Assembly (NCBI GenBank): GCA_937941745.1
Contig: CALDGV010000633.1
Span: 1-14,324 of the forward strand
Origin: an uncultured Prosthecobacter sp.
GTDB lineage: Bacteria; Verrucomicrobiota; Verrucomicrobiia; Verrucomicrobiales; Verrucomicrobiaceae
DNA length: 14,324 bases
Direction: 5' to 3'
Positions 5,949-14,262 of the stretch are shown piece by piece. The position numbers were made by a program, and so were the translations under genes. The notes under the pieces were generated by a model. It made no database searches, was not told the DNA's origin, and saw only the letters and a program-made list of their open reading frames with translations. The number at the start of each line of letters is the position of its first letter. Positions within the stretch are counted from its first letter, which is position 1.

Positions 5949-8900
5949 TTAGTCTGCGGACATTGTAAAGTCTGAAACCATCACTGCGGCTCCGCTGGCT
6001 TGCCCATCGACGCCAACATCCCATACGCCAAAGATCTCTTTGAAAGCAGCTCCTTGGGCCAGTTTGGCAGGCTTTTCAGAAATCATCACGCCATCGATGG
6101 TAGCCGACCACGTGGATGCTTCAGCATCATAGGTAATTTCGAAGCGATGAGCTCCACCGCCAGAGGTGACATGCTGGATGGAGGTGTGGCGAGTGCCATC
6201 AGATTCGACCAAAGACAATTCGCCACTCCTAGTGTCGAGCCAAAGAGCTCCAAGAGCTTGGTCGTCAGCGCCACCAATCTGCCAGGCAAACTGATCATCT
6301 CCCGCACCACCTGATTCCAAACTCATGGTAAAGCTCATGGTCACCGTTTGTGCCCCAGTTCCGGGCACCACAGCTTCATCATTCCAAATGATTTGAGGCT
6401 CGTTCGTTGCATTGCTGCCGCTAAAACGAATCACAGCTCCACCAGTGGTTGGCGAAAGTGCATTTGACGTCATCACGCTATTTTCACTGCCGCCAGCCCA
6501 CTTTTCCGGGCTAACTTTGAGGTTCGGAATTTGAGCTGATGCATTTTCACTTGTTGGAACAACAGGTGCAGGAGCTGTTTGGACAATCATTTCAAAAGGC
6601 CCCACATCTTCAAGGCCCGCTCCTGTGAGAGCTTGGGCACCAATATTGATGACAACGTCCTGATCATCTCGATCCGTAACGAAAGTAACAGACTCGGTTA
6701 CTGCACCGACGACTGCAGATCGGGGGCTTGCCGTATTTGAAAAGCGCTTGACTCCGTCAGGACCGAAGTTGCCAACCCCGTTGTTCGTCTGTTGATATAC
6801 CCATAGTCCAAGGTCGGCATAACTGAAGTCGGTCGCTACTCCGTTCATGGTGATCGAAACCAACGACCGTTTGGGAACATGCAGCACATAATAAACCTGT
6901 GAAAAATATTCAGCATCCGTGTTATCACCCAAAACATAATTGAAACTCCCAGTCAGAATCGTGGCATCAAAGACATCTGGCAGCATTGGATCATCCCAAT
7001 TAGTATTGAAAGAGTTCATGAACTTTGTTGTCCTTCTGAAAGTCTTGGAGGAATTTACGGTTCCACCGCCGATCGAACTCGCTGATTTGCCTTTGGTCGT
7101 CACCGTGATTGGCATCGGAGTATCTGCAGCGATCTTGCTGCCATCCGGAACCGTGATCAACAACGCTGAATTCGCAGGTTCATAGACTGCCGACGCCACT
7201 TGTGTCCCAAATTTGACCACCGGCGAATATCCCAGATTCGTGCCAAAAAGGCGGACTTTTTCTCCACCCCTGGCAACGCGAGGATAAAATTCGACCGTCG
7301 ATTTTCCTGCTACAGGTTCAATCGTCGGTGCAGGAATCGGGTTTACCGTCACTTCGACGGGATTTGATGCCGTTGGCGTGGTGCCGCTAAAATTGTTCGA
7401 AACCAAGCAGCGGTAAGTGCCTCCGTTAAGCACCGTCGCTGAAGCGAAGGACAGCTTGTTAGTGGTCTGCCCCGAGACATCAACCCAGCTTCCGCCCAGC
7501 TGTTTCTGCCATTTGTACTTCAACGGTGGCGTGCCAGTTGCGACAACGGACGTCTCAATCTTGGTCTCTTCCTGGCCTGAGGCAGCAGGCGGATGTGTGG
7601 TGATGGTCGGCGGCCCGCTGACCGTGATGGTGAGAGCATTGCTGGTCACAACGCCACAGCGGTTGCTGACCCGGCAGCTGTACTTGCCACTGTTCACCGC
7701 CTGCGCTGGATCGATCATGAGGCTGTTGGTGTCAGCTCCCGAAATGCCAGCACCATTTGAAATAGGCACATTGTTGAAAAGCCACTGATAGACGAGCGGA
7801 TTGGCCTTGAGCGTGCCAGGCGGCACATCATCAACTGTGCGATTGGTTCCCGAGGCAGTGATCAGCAAGTTCAGCTTGTTGCCGATGATGACGCCTGTTG
7901 AGGTGGTGTTCACGCCATCAATCCGTGTCTGCCCGGTGATCTTGGGAGCCTCATCCGCCTGAACATAGAAGATCGGGGAAAGAGCCTCTCCAGGAGTCGC
8001 ATTCCGGATGGCATTTTTCACAGTGCATTGGTAGTCGCCTTGCTGATTGGCGTTCGAAAGCTTGGACAGGGTCAGCGTTGGAGTCCTGGCGATTGGGTTG
8101 GGATTGAAGTTAACGGCTCCAACAGGGCGGTACCTCCACTCATAGGTCAAAGGCGTTGAACCTGTCGCGACCACAGAGAGCTTCACAGAACCTCCCACGG
8201 GGCCAAAAACGTCGGTAGGAGCCAGAGGAGCCGTGATGATCGGAGGTGAGATGATCGTGATCGCTGCCGTCGAACTGGTCAAAGTGCCGACTTCATTTCG
8301 GATCGTCACCTTGTAAGTTCCACGATCGCTCCACTGCACCGGATTGAAGACCAGCGTGCTCGCAATCGCACCAGGAATCGGCTTGTTGTCCTTGAACCAT
8401 TGATACTGGCGTGTGCCAGGGTTGCCAGAGTCGTCCATGATGACACTCAAGGTATGCGCTGGGAAGGGACCCGCCCCCGTAATGTTCAAAGTGGCCTTCT
8501 GGGGCTGCGTGGTGATCTTGGGTTTCCGAATCACTACGACGGCAGAGGGATCGCTGACCGTAACTGTTGCAGGAGTCAGCATCGGCCCTTCATTGAACGG
8601 GTTGGCTTTACCTCCGAAATTGTCAGAGAACTCGTTGACGATCTGGACCAAGTAAGTGCCAGGCCCTTCAGCAACGCCTGCATCCGTGCGATCCGTGCCC
8701 TTGATGGTGAGCGTGGGTGAGTTGCTCTTGGGGATGACCACCCCGTTTTTCAGCCAGCGGTAGGTCAGAGGCGTGTTGCCAATCGTTGTCACTTTCAGCG
8801 TGCCAGTGGCACCAAAGGTGACAACAGGTGAGGCTGTGGGCTGAACAGTGATGATAGGGGGGTAATTTACTCTCAAAATTGCATCCCTGCTTGTAGCGAC

Positions 8901-9521
8901 CACCGTCGAACTATTCGAAACAACCACCCTGTAGGTTCCAGCTTCGGCGTGGGAGATATTCGAAATGGTCAGCGTATCCGTCAGGGCAGCACTTGGGGGC
9001 TTGACATCATAAGGAACATAAACCGCACCATTTTTTTTCTGCCACGTATAAATAAACGGGGGGCTTCCGCCAGACAGGGTCACCGTCAACTGCTTGCTTT
9101 CACCTTTTCCGCCCACAGGAATAGGAAGAGAGACTGTAGGATGAATCGAAATGGTCGGACGAACGGCCACTGTCAATGTGGCCGTGTTTGAAGTGGCATC
9201 TGTTCCGCCAGCCCCAAGCTCCCTGATATAGACCCTGTAAACGCCGTTATTTGTTGTTTTGACGCTACTAAAAACAAGCTGGTTGCTCGAGCTTTCGGTT
9301 CCGACAGCATCCCAGTTGGCTCCATTCTGCTTCTGCCAGAGATAGGAAAGCGTTTTTCCAGCATCACTAGTCGCGGTAACAGACAAAACTGCCTTGGTGT
9401 TGTCAGTCGGGGTGATGCTAGCGGGATCGGCGGAAATCACAACAGCCCCAAACGATGAGGCACCCAGTATCGCCAGGCATCCAACGACAGCCTGGATGGT
9501 GTTTAGAAGAGCAAATTTCAT
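5949..9521 (-). CDS. Large secreted protein with seven Ig-like domains, IPT/TIG-like and lectin-like C-terminal domains
   Basis: The start at 9521 gives a 1190-residue protein with a signal peptide (MKFALLNTIQAVVGCLAILG, cut near residue 26); an upstream in-frame ATG at 9614 would add a non-signal extension. Seven Ig-like domains of about 95-110 residues follow (about 27-727). Each is marked by a Y-x-W strand (LSYLWQK, IYTWQKK, TYRWLKN, YQWFKD, TYEWRY, YQWLFN, KYKWQK) and a G-x-Y-x-C/V strand (GTYRVVVSN, GKYSCRVSN, GTYRCLVSN). Residues about 728-820 resemble an IPT/TIG domain (VRLFGTNLGYSPVVKFG). About 825-985 is a beta-sandwich of PPC-like character, and about 1000-1190 resembles a concanavalin-A/LamG-like sandwich. 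No sortase, PEP-CTERM or T9SS tail is evident. It is probably an adhesin or matrix protein; its place behind polysaccharide-export genes suggests glycan association (inference). Confidence 0.8.
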   Translation of the reverse strand: MKFALLNTIQAVVGCLAILGASSFGAVVISADPASITPTDNTKAVLSVTATSDAGKTLSYLWQKQNGANWDAVGTESSSNQLVFSSVKTTNNGVYRVYIRELGAGGTDATSNTATLTVAVRPTISIHPTVSLPIPVGGKGESKQLTVTLSGGSPPFIYTWQKKNGAVYVPYDVKPPSAALTDTLTISNISHAEAGTYRVVVSNSSTVVATSRDAILRVNYPPIITVQPTASPVVTFGATGTLKVTTIGNTPLTYRWLKNGVVIPKSNSPTLTIKGTDRTDAGVAEGPGTYLVQIVNEFSDNFGGKANPFNEGPMLTPATVTVSDPSAVVVIRKPKITTQPQKATLNITGAGPFPAHTLSVIMDDSGNPGTRQYQWFKDNKPIPGAIASTLVFNPVQWSDRGTYKVTIRNEVGTLTSSTAAITIISPPIITAPLAPTDVFGPVGGSVKLSVVATGSTPLTYEWRYRPVGAVNFNPNPIARTPTLTLSKLSNANQQGDYQCTVKNAIRNATPGEALSPIFYVQADEAPKITGQTRIDGVNTTSTGVIIGNKLNLLITASGTNRTVDDVPPGTLKANPLVYQWLFNNVPISNGAGISGADTNSLMIDPAQAVNSGKYSCRVSNRCGVVTSNALTITVSGPPTITTHPPAASGQEETKIETSVVATGTPPLKYKWQKQLGGSWVDVSGQTTNKLSFASATVLNGGTYRCLVSNNFSGTTPTASNPVEVTVNPIPAPTIEPVAGKSTVEFYPRVARGGEKVRLFGTNLGYSPVVKFGTQVASAVYEPANSALLITVPDGSKIAADTPMPITVTTKGKSASSIGGGTVNSSKTFRRTTKFMNSFNTNWDDPMLPDVFDATILTGSFNYVLGDNTDAEYFSQVYYVLHVPKRSLVSITMNGVATDFSYADLGLWVYQQTNNGVGNFGPDGVKRFSNTASPRSAVVGAVTESVTFVTDRDDQDVVINIGAQALTGAGLEDVGPFEMIVQTAPAPVVPTSENASAQIPNLKVSPEKWAGGSENSVMTSNALSPTTGGAVIRFSGSNATNEPQIIWNDEAVVPGTGAQTVTMSFTMSLESGGAGDDQFAWQIGGADDQALGALWLDTRSGELSLVESDGTRHTSIQHVTSGGGAHRFEITYDAEASTWSATIDGVMISEKPAKLAQGAAFKEIFGVWDVGVDGQASGAAVMVSDFTMSAD

Positions 9522-9670
9522 GGTAGGGGGTGGACTTTTAAGGAAGGGCGATCTTTCCAAACTGAGAATACAATGACAATACAAAAATTTCTTGGAGCGC
9601 CTTTTTGCCATCAAGGCCCATCAGCCACTTAGCGAGGAATGCCGCAAACCGGCAGACGGATGCACAGGCA
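9522..9670 (-). promoter_or_regulatory. Leader/promoter region of the Ig-repeat gene
   Basis: These 149 bp separate the YkgJ-like gene from the Ig-repeat gene on the same strand, the longest gap in the right-hand gene set, so a separate promoter is likely. On the minus strand TTGTCA (-35-like, 5 of 6) is followed 17 bp later by AAAGAT (weak -10). The -35 overlaps a tandem 11-bp repeat listed separately. No Shine-Dalgarno precedes the ATG at 9521. Confidence 0.35.
9563..9584. repeat. Tandem 11-bp direct repeat upstream of the Ig-repeat gene
   Basis: On the plus strand TGAGAATACAA (9563-9573) is directly followed by TGACAATACAA (9574-9584), with one mismatch. The minus-strand reading is TTGTATTGTCA TTGTATTCTCA. 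An 11-bp period places both copies on one DNA face, as for response-regulator or activator sites. It lies 42-63 bp before the ATG at 9521. Confidence 0.55.
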
Positions 9671-10120
9671 TCACAGCACATCCGCCAGGGCCGTCTCCAA
9701 AGAGCGGGGGCCTTCTCCACCCAGTTTTTCATCCAGTTCCTCCAGTCGTCGGATCAGGTCCTGAACATGCCCTCGAGGATAGATTCCTCCGGCTTCCTTG
9801 CAGAAATGGGTTCGACAGCCAAATGGGCGGTGTTCGTAAATCGTGCAGCGACGGTCAGTTCCGAGCAGGGGACAGGCACCATCAGGATGGGGCTGCAATT
9901 TCTTGCGGCCACTGGCCCGCACTCCGCGGGCGGCAAATAAGGCTTCTCCCAAAGTAAGCATGGGAGTACGCCGTGTTTGAAGGAAGTGGCAGCAGCCCGA
10001 TAGCATCTGACAGGATCTGGGAAGCCGACGGGCTTCAAGTTCCTGATAAACCGACCGCACGATCTCATGCACCGACGAGTCAACTGCCTGACGGGTGGAT
10101 GACTGCCTTTTGCGCATCAT
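9671..10120 (-). CDS. YkgJ-like cysteine-cluster (zinc/iron-chelating domain) protein
   Basis: This 149-residue soluble protein carries the CxxxCC-type cluster of the YkgJ family: C37, C43-C44, then C83, C92 in CPLLGTDRRCTIYEHRPFGC, C102 and C107. The RCTIYEHRPFGCR stretch is the most characteristic part (C-x-I-Y-x-x-R-P-x-x-C-R). Family members are thought to bind zinc or an iron-sulfur cofactor, and their biochemical role is mostly unknown. The start is one of two adjacent ATGs (10120 or 10117); neither has a Shine-Dalgarno. It lies 24 bp downstream of the OPX gene on the same strand and is probably co-transcribed with it, yet an intracellular metal-cluster protein is not a standard part of polysaccharide export, so the pairing may be incidental. 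Confidence 0.8.
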   Translation of the reverse strand: MMRKRQSSTRQAVDSSVHEIVRSVYQELEARRLPRSCQMLSGCCHFLQTRRTPMLTLGEALFAARGVRASGRKKLQPHPDGACPLLGTDRRCTIYEHRPFGCRTHFCKEAGGIYPRGHVQDLIRRLEELDEKLGGEGPRSLETALADVL

Positions 10121-10144
10121 GTCAGCATCTAGAACTCGAATGCC

Positions 10145-10711
10145 TTATTCAGGCACGATGATTTGATCATCAGGCTGAACCTGAATGTCCACATTGGGAT
10201 CTCCCAGGCCGGAAGACAGGTTGTGCGTCGTCGCCGCCCTGCCTGGACGAATCAGCTTCACTTTTTTCATGCTGCCAAACGGGGTCGGCCCACCAGCACT
10301 CATGATGGCCTGGGATAGCGTCATGCCCTGCTTGTAAGGAATAGCCCCCGGCTTGTTAACCCCTGTAACCGTCACAGACCTCATGGTGGCAGTGCTCTCC
10401 CCTCCATCGATTGAAACCACGACCGTCGGGCGTGTGTAAATTTCTTCACTGATGTAGCGCTGTTCAATCGTCCTCTGCAGGGCGGACGGCTTCAAGCCTG
10501 CTGCACGCACTGGGCCAATATAAAGCAGGGGAATCGTGCCCTCGTCTGAAATCGTGTAAACTCCCCTGATCTGCTGGATTTCATTGTCGGGAATGCCGCC
10601 CACTGAGACGGTGACCCTGTCGCCTTTCTTCAAGGGCAGTTCCCCCCCCTGGCCGCGCACCACAGACAAGGAGCACAGGAATAGCAAAAAAATAATCGAG
10701 AACGCTTTCAT
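10145..10711 (-). CDS. Short outer-membrane polysaccharide export (OPX, Wza-type) protein
   Basis: The 188-residue protein has a signal peptide (MKAFSIIFLLFLCSLSVVRG) and then a Poly_export domain (about residues 24-105: LKKGDRVTVSVGGIPD at the start, YTISDEGTIPLLYIGPV, ALQRTIEQRYI). One SLBB domain follows (about 110-165: VTVTGVNKPGAIPYKQGMTL, AIMSAGGPTPFGS), and the protein ends soon after with the PDDQIIVPE strand. E. coli Wza is about 380 residues and has a C-terminal amphipathic helix that spans the outer membrane; that part and extra SLBB-like domains are absent here. Cys13 lacks a good lipobox context, so it is probably not a lipoprotein. The start is 9 bp after the Wzc-type stop, indicating tight co-expression. 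The short form suggests a periplasmic OPX needing a separate outer-membrane pore. Confidence 0.9.
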   Translation of the reverse strand: MKAFSIIFLLFLCSLSVVRGQGGELPLKKGDRVTVSVGGIPDNEIQQIRGVYTISDEGTIPLLYIGPVRAAGLKPSALQRTIEQRYISEEIYTRPTVVVSIDGGESTATMRSVTVTGVNKPGAIPYKQGMTLSQAIMSAGGPTPFGSMKKVKLIRPGRAATTHNLSSGLGDPNVDIQVQPDDQIIVPE

Positions 10712-10720
10712 GGTGTTTTG

Positions 10721-12916
10721 CTAGAAGAGATCGTGCTGCGGAAGCCGTTTCGGCTGGGAGGCGGCTTCCAGGCCTGCTGCACTTGAATCACGCGCACGGC
10801 GACGCCTGCCTGGATTTGCCCCATGATTTACAGCCTGATTGTTGGGGGAATAGTAGGTGTAATAGCTTGTGTAATATTGATACTGCGAGTCGCTGCGAAC
10901 ATCGACATTGTTGAGGATCACCCCGAGAATTTTGCCACCCACGTTTTCAACCGTCTGCTTCACCCTCGCGAGCATGTGACGTGGCAGCTTCCGATGCTGA
11001 ACCACCAGCAGCGTGAAGTCAGCTTCGTTTGCGAGAACGGATGCATCACTGACACCCAAAATCGGTGGTGAATCGATCAAAACTAGGTCGAACCGGCTTT
11101 TGGCGTCCTCAATGAGTTCGCTCATGCGATGTGAATTCAAGACACCCGCACTGTCACTGGGCAGCAGCCCGCTGGGCAGAAAGTATAAATTTTCGACCGG
11201 TGTTCTCACAACAACCTCCTCCAGTCGAACGCCTGTCGTCAGGTAGTTCGTGAGTCCTGTGCTGTTGCTCACTTCAAAAAGCCTGTGGAGGCTTGGCCGA
11301 CGCAGGTCTGCATCAATAAGCAGCACGCTGTAGCCGCCCTGGGCACAGACAGTGGCAAGGTTGCAAAGCGTGGTGGACTTCCCCTCGCCTGCGCCACCGC
11401 TGGTTACTGTGATGCAGTTTGCCTGAGGATTGCGACGATTGAACTCAATGTTTGTCCGTAAAATCCTGTAAGCCTCAGCATCCGGATTGAATCCATTGGT
11501 TCGATGCAGAACACCCACATTCTTCGGAATCACGGCGAGAACAGGCACCCCCAGAAACTGCTCCACGTCATCCAGGCTTTTCACACTCGTATCCAGATAT
11601 TCCAAAAAGAAGGCCAGTCCCAGGCCAAATGCCAGCCCCAGCACGCCACCAAGGGCCAGGTTTAGCGGAACATTTGGCTTCGCTGGACGAAGTTCAGGCT
11701 CCGCTTTCGCATAAATGGTTGCAGGGGACTTGACCAGTTCGAGGCCCGCTTTCGTCTCGGAATAGCTTTCTTTAAATTTGACCAGAAGCGCCTCAATGTA
11801 AGTCACCTCGTCCTTGGCGGTCTTGTATTCATTAAAGGCGGACTGCTGATCCAGCAGATTCTTTTTGGCATCATCACTGAAATTCTGAAGTGCTGTTCTT
11901 CGCTTTTGGGCCGCTTCGAGAAGGTTTTTGCGGCCCTTCAAGTGGGATTGCGCTTCCGCAAGAATGATCTCCTTGTATTTGGCGAGCTGGCTGTCCGCAG
12001 CCTGCACTTGCGGATGCCGGCGCCCGAGCCCCTGGCTGATCAAGCCTTCGCGAGTAACCTGAAGCTTTTGATACTCGACCATCATGCCAGTAACGCTGGC
12101 ATTTTCCAACTTCAGGCTGGAGGCCTGCTCCACGAGTTGATCGGGGGTCAGTTTTTCAATTTGTTCAACTTCAGCTGACAAAGCCTGCACTTCCAGATCC
12201 GCCTGCAACAGGGCCTGTTCTCGAGATGTGACCATCGCATCCTCGGTTGTCTGAATCGTAGCCCCCGGGGTGATGGATGGGCCTCCGCCAGGCATCCAGT
12301 CGCCAACGATCCCTGCCTTCTTCTTCGCCTCCTGCATTTTGAGGCGGGCTTGATCTCTTAGTTGCTCCTGCTCAGAGATCTGCTTGTCCATCCGTTCGAG
12401 AGCCTCGCGCTTTTGCCGGGACTCGATCTCGATGCGCTGCGTCATGTAGCTTGTGGCTACTGCGTTCGCCACCTCGGCCGCCACCGCCGGATCAGGGTCA
12501 TAGTACTCGATGACCACAAAGTCCGATCGAATGCTGGACTGCGTATCCAGGTTGCTTTGCAATTTCGCCAAGGCTGTCTGTCGCGTCGGCAGGGCCCATC
12601 GGGCTTGCAAATTCAACTTCTCCACCACTGGGTAGAGAGTCTCAGGCTTTGAGATGCTTTCAAACTCGTTCTTGATGACCACATCACTGGGAGCAACAAA
12701 CTCATCTGGATTGCGGTTGAAGACTTGAACCTTGCTCGTCAAACGCTCGATCTTCATCTCGACCCTGCCGCGGAACTTCCTCGGCATGATGTACGTGACA
12801 ATAGCAGCACTCGCGAAGATCAACAGGAACGACAGGCTGATGAGGCCAAATCTCGATCGGAAAACTTGCCAGGCGTCTAGAGCGTGATGGTGGTTTCTAG
12901 AGCCCGCGGCATTCAT
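10721..12916 (-). CDS. wzc: Wzc-type polysaccharide co-polymerase with cytoplasmic tyrosine (BY) kinase domain
   Basis: The 731-residue protein is an inner-membrane PCP-2a protein that controls chain length and export of capsule or exopolysaccharide. A Wzz-type N-terminus has TM1 at about 24-43. A periplasmic coiled-coil region runs from about 150 to 390, and TM2 (about 411-436) carries the usual Pro/Gly-rich motif. The BY-kinase domain has Walker A GGAGEGKST (507-515, K513), Walker A' VLLIDADLRRPS (D535, D537) and Walker B LVLIDSPP (D615). The C-terminus has a tyrosine cluster for autophosphorylation (Y679, 681, 682, 685, 686, 688, 689), followed by an Arg-rich tail. Length and architecture match E. 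coli Wzc. A GGAAG sits 5 nt before the ATG. The OPX gene starts 9 bp downstream and the beta-barrel gene lies 105 bp upstream. No tyrosine phosphatase is in the window. Confidence 0.95.
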   Translation of the reverse strand: MNAAGSRNHHHALDAWQVFRSRFGLISLSFLLIFASAAIVTYIMPRKFRGRVEMKIERLTSKVQVFNRNPDEFVAPSDVVIKNEFESISKPETLYPVVEKLNLQARWALPTRQTALAKLQSNLDTQSSIRSDFVVIEYYDPDPAVAAEVANAVATSYMTQRIEIESRQKREALERMDKQISEQEQLRDQARLKMQEAKKKAGIVGDWMPGGGPSITPGATIQTTEDAMVTSREQALLQADLEVQALSAEVEQIEKLTPDQLVEQASSLKLENASVTGMMVEYQKLQVTREGLISQGLGRRHPQVQAADSQLAKYKEIILAEAQSHLKGRKNLLEAAQKRRTALQNFSDDAKKNLLDQQSAFNEYKTAKDEVTYIEALLVKFKESYSETKAGLELVKSPATIYAKAEPELRPAKPNVPLNLALGGVLGLAFGLGLAFFLEYLDTSVKSLDDVEQFLGVPVLAVIPKNVGVLHRTNGFNPDAEAYRILRTNIEFNRRNPQANCITVTSGGAGEGKSTTLCNLATVCAQGGYSVLLIDADLRRPSLHRLFEVSNSTGLTNYLTTGVRLEEVVVRTPVENLYFLPSGLLPSDSAGVLNSHRMSELIEDAKSRFDLVLIDSPPILGVSDASVLANEADFTLLVVQHRKLPRHMLARVKQTVENVGGKILGVILNNVDVRSDSQYQYYTSYYTYYSPNNQAVNHGANPGRRRRARDSSAAGLEAASQPKRLPQHDLF

Positions 12917-13021
12917 GTAGGCTTCCGATCAAGATGGTTCAAAGGTCATTTTAAAGTCGTCGATCTCCGGACGGAGCAAATTCACAAGGGTTTGAAAGAC
13001 AACCTAGCTATAAAGACCTCT
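12917..13021 (-). other. Gap between the beta-barrel gene and the Wzc-type gene
   Basis: These 105 bp lie between two same-strand genes. No T-tract terminator is visible, only a minimal CTCCG/CGGAG dyad at 12965-12976, so read-through from the beta-barrel gene is plausible. No convincing promoter was found. Confidence 0.35.
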
Positions 13022-14221
13022 TTAGAATGAGGCAGTCAACCCTAGAGAAACATTATTGCGCGTAAACTCACGGCTGCTGTTATCGGACTGCAAAATCGAG
13101 TAATTATAGGAAGCATCCACCGACAGGTTTTCCAGCACCTGATAGCTGACCCCTGCCGAGAAAAGAACGGAATGTTCAACGACATCTGCGATGACATCAC
13201 CGCCATCAAAGTCACTGAAGGAATATTGCAGGCCTGTATTGACCGCCAGTTTCTTGGTGATCTGATGGCTAAGGTTAGCTCCGGTGCGCAGGGCATACCT
13301 GCTTTCATAGTTGGCCAACTCTGCACCATCAAAGCCCAGAGAACCAAACCACTGAGCCCTCGTTTTTCTGGCAACGGCATAGTTCAGAGCAACCTCGGCA
13401 TAAGGGGCCACATTCGAAGCCCTTTCCGAATCATAGAACTCAGCACCAGCTCGGAACGACCCCGCAAAACGCTCGCTCCAGGCATAATCCATACCGCCCA
13501 AGACGAAGTGAGACTGAAAATCTCGGTCCACGGCATTCGTGTAGGTCGTGTTCCGGAAGCGGTATTCAGCAGTCAGGCTAGCACGCCGAGTGAGTGAATA
13601 GGAGAACTGCTGGGCAACCAACTGGGAGAGACGATCCTCGGCCTGTGAGATCAATTCATCTTCATATGCAATGCCATCCACCGTCACAGATGTCGTGGTC
13701 GAAAACCGCTGGGACCATGCGTAGCTGACGTTGAAGTTGTTGAAGCCGTAGAGGTACTGTCCACCAAAGGCCGTGGTGGTAGCTCCCTGAGCCAAGTTCG
13801 GCTGTGAGGCGTATGTCACGAAGAGGTTGTTACTGATCTTCAACCTCGCGGACAGCTGATGAGAGATATTGAAAGCAACCCTGGAGTTATAAAAGTTGCT
13901 ATCAAACTGAGCAAGATCGGACAGATAGTGAATGGCTCCGATGTCAGCGCTCAGTTTCCATGGAGTCGTCGGGTCCACTTTAGTGCGAGCCACCCCGACG
14001 AACGCATTGAGATACGAGGAGTCAAACCCCTCAATGCCTGGAGTTACCTGATCATACTCCAACGAGTCATAACCCACGCTGACACCTGCACTCCACAACC
14101 ACGGCTCTTCGGCTGAGAAGTCAGCAGAAAAGTTTTGAATGGCGGACAATCCCTGAGAAAAAGCAAGACCTTTCAGAAAAACCATACAAGCGATGGCGCT
14201 TAGTATCTTTCGTTTGCTCAT
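13022..14221 (-). CDS. Outer-membrane beta-barrel protein, candidate polysaccharide porin
   Basis: The 399-residue protein has a signal peptide (MSKRKILSAIACMVFLKGLAFS, cut near residue 22), then a succession of about 18 amphipathic beta-strands by eye. Examples are WLWSAGVSVGYDSLEY near the start, RASLTAEYRFRNTTY in the middle and NLSVDASYNYSIL near the end. It finishes NNVSLGLTASF with a C-terminal Phe, the signature of BAM-inserted barrels. The look is that of the beta-barrel porin 2 (BBP2)-like proteins often found in exopolysaccharide loci. It is the first gene of the run that continues with the Wzc-type protein and a short OPX protein, so it is a good candidate for the outer-membrane pore of a composite OPX/beta-barrel translocon. 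Strand count and pore function are inference; a generic outer-membrane structural protein is the alternative. Confidence 0.8.
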   Translation of the reverse strand: MSKRKILSAIACMVFLKGLAFSQGLSAIQNFSADFSAEEPWLWSAGVSVGYDSLEYDQVTPGIEGFDSSYLNAFVGVARTKVDPTTPWKLSADIGAIHYLSDLAQFDSNFYNSRVAFNISHQLSARLKISNNLFVTYASQPNLAQGATTTAFGGQYLYGFNNFNVSYAWSQRFSTTTSVTVDGIAYEDELISQAEDRLSQLVAQQFSYSLTRRASLTAEYRFRNTTYTNAVDRDFQSHFVLGGMDYAWSERFAGSFRAGAEFYDSERASNVAPYAEVALNYAVARKTRAQWFGSLGFDGAELANYESRYALRTGANLSHQITKKLAVNTGLQYSFSDFDGGDVIADVVEHSVLFSAGVSYQVLENLSVDASYNYSILQSDNSSREFTRNNVSLGLTASF

Positions 14222-14256
14222 GGCCTCAGTGAAGTTCTCGTGAATAAGCAGTCGAG

Positions 14257-14262
14257 ATTATG
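14257..14262 (-). promoter_or_regulatory. Possible -10 element for the beta-barrel gene
   Basis: On the minus strand CATAAT (5 of 6 match to TATAAT) lies 36 bp before the ATG at 14221. The position 17 bp upstream has no good -35, so this would be an activator-dependent or weak promoter. No upstream gene is visible before the window ends. Confidence 0.3.

Noticed and set aside
9657..9682. Imperfect dyad GGATG...CATCC near the end of the YkgJ-like gene
   Set aside because: Only five matching bases per arm with many internal mismatches; likely chance.
12965..12976. CTCCGGACGGAG dyad between the beta-barrel and wzc genes
   Set aside because: Five-base arms with a two-base loop, too small for a terminator or confident operator.
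13172..13597. 141-codon plus-strand open frame opposite the beta-barrel gene
   Set aside because: Antisense to a protein with a signal peptide and terminal Phe; no domain.
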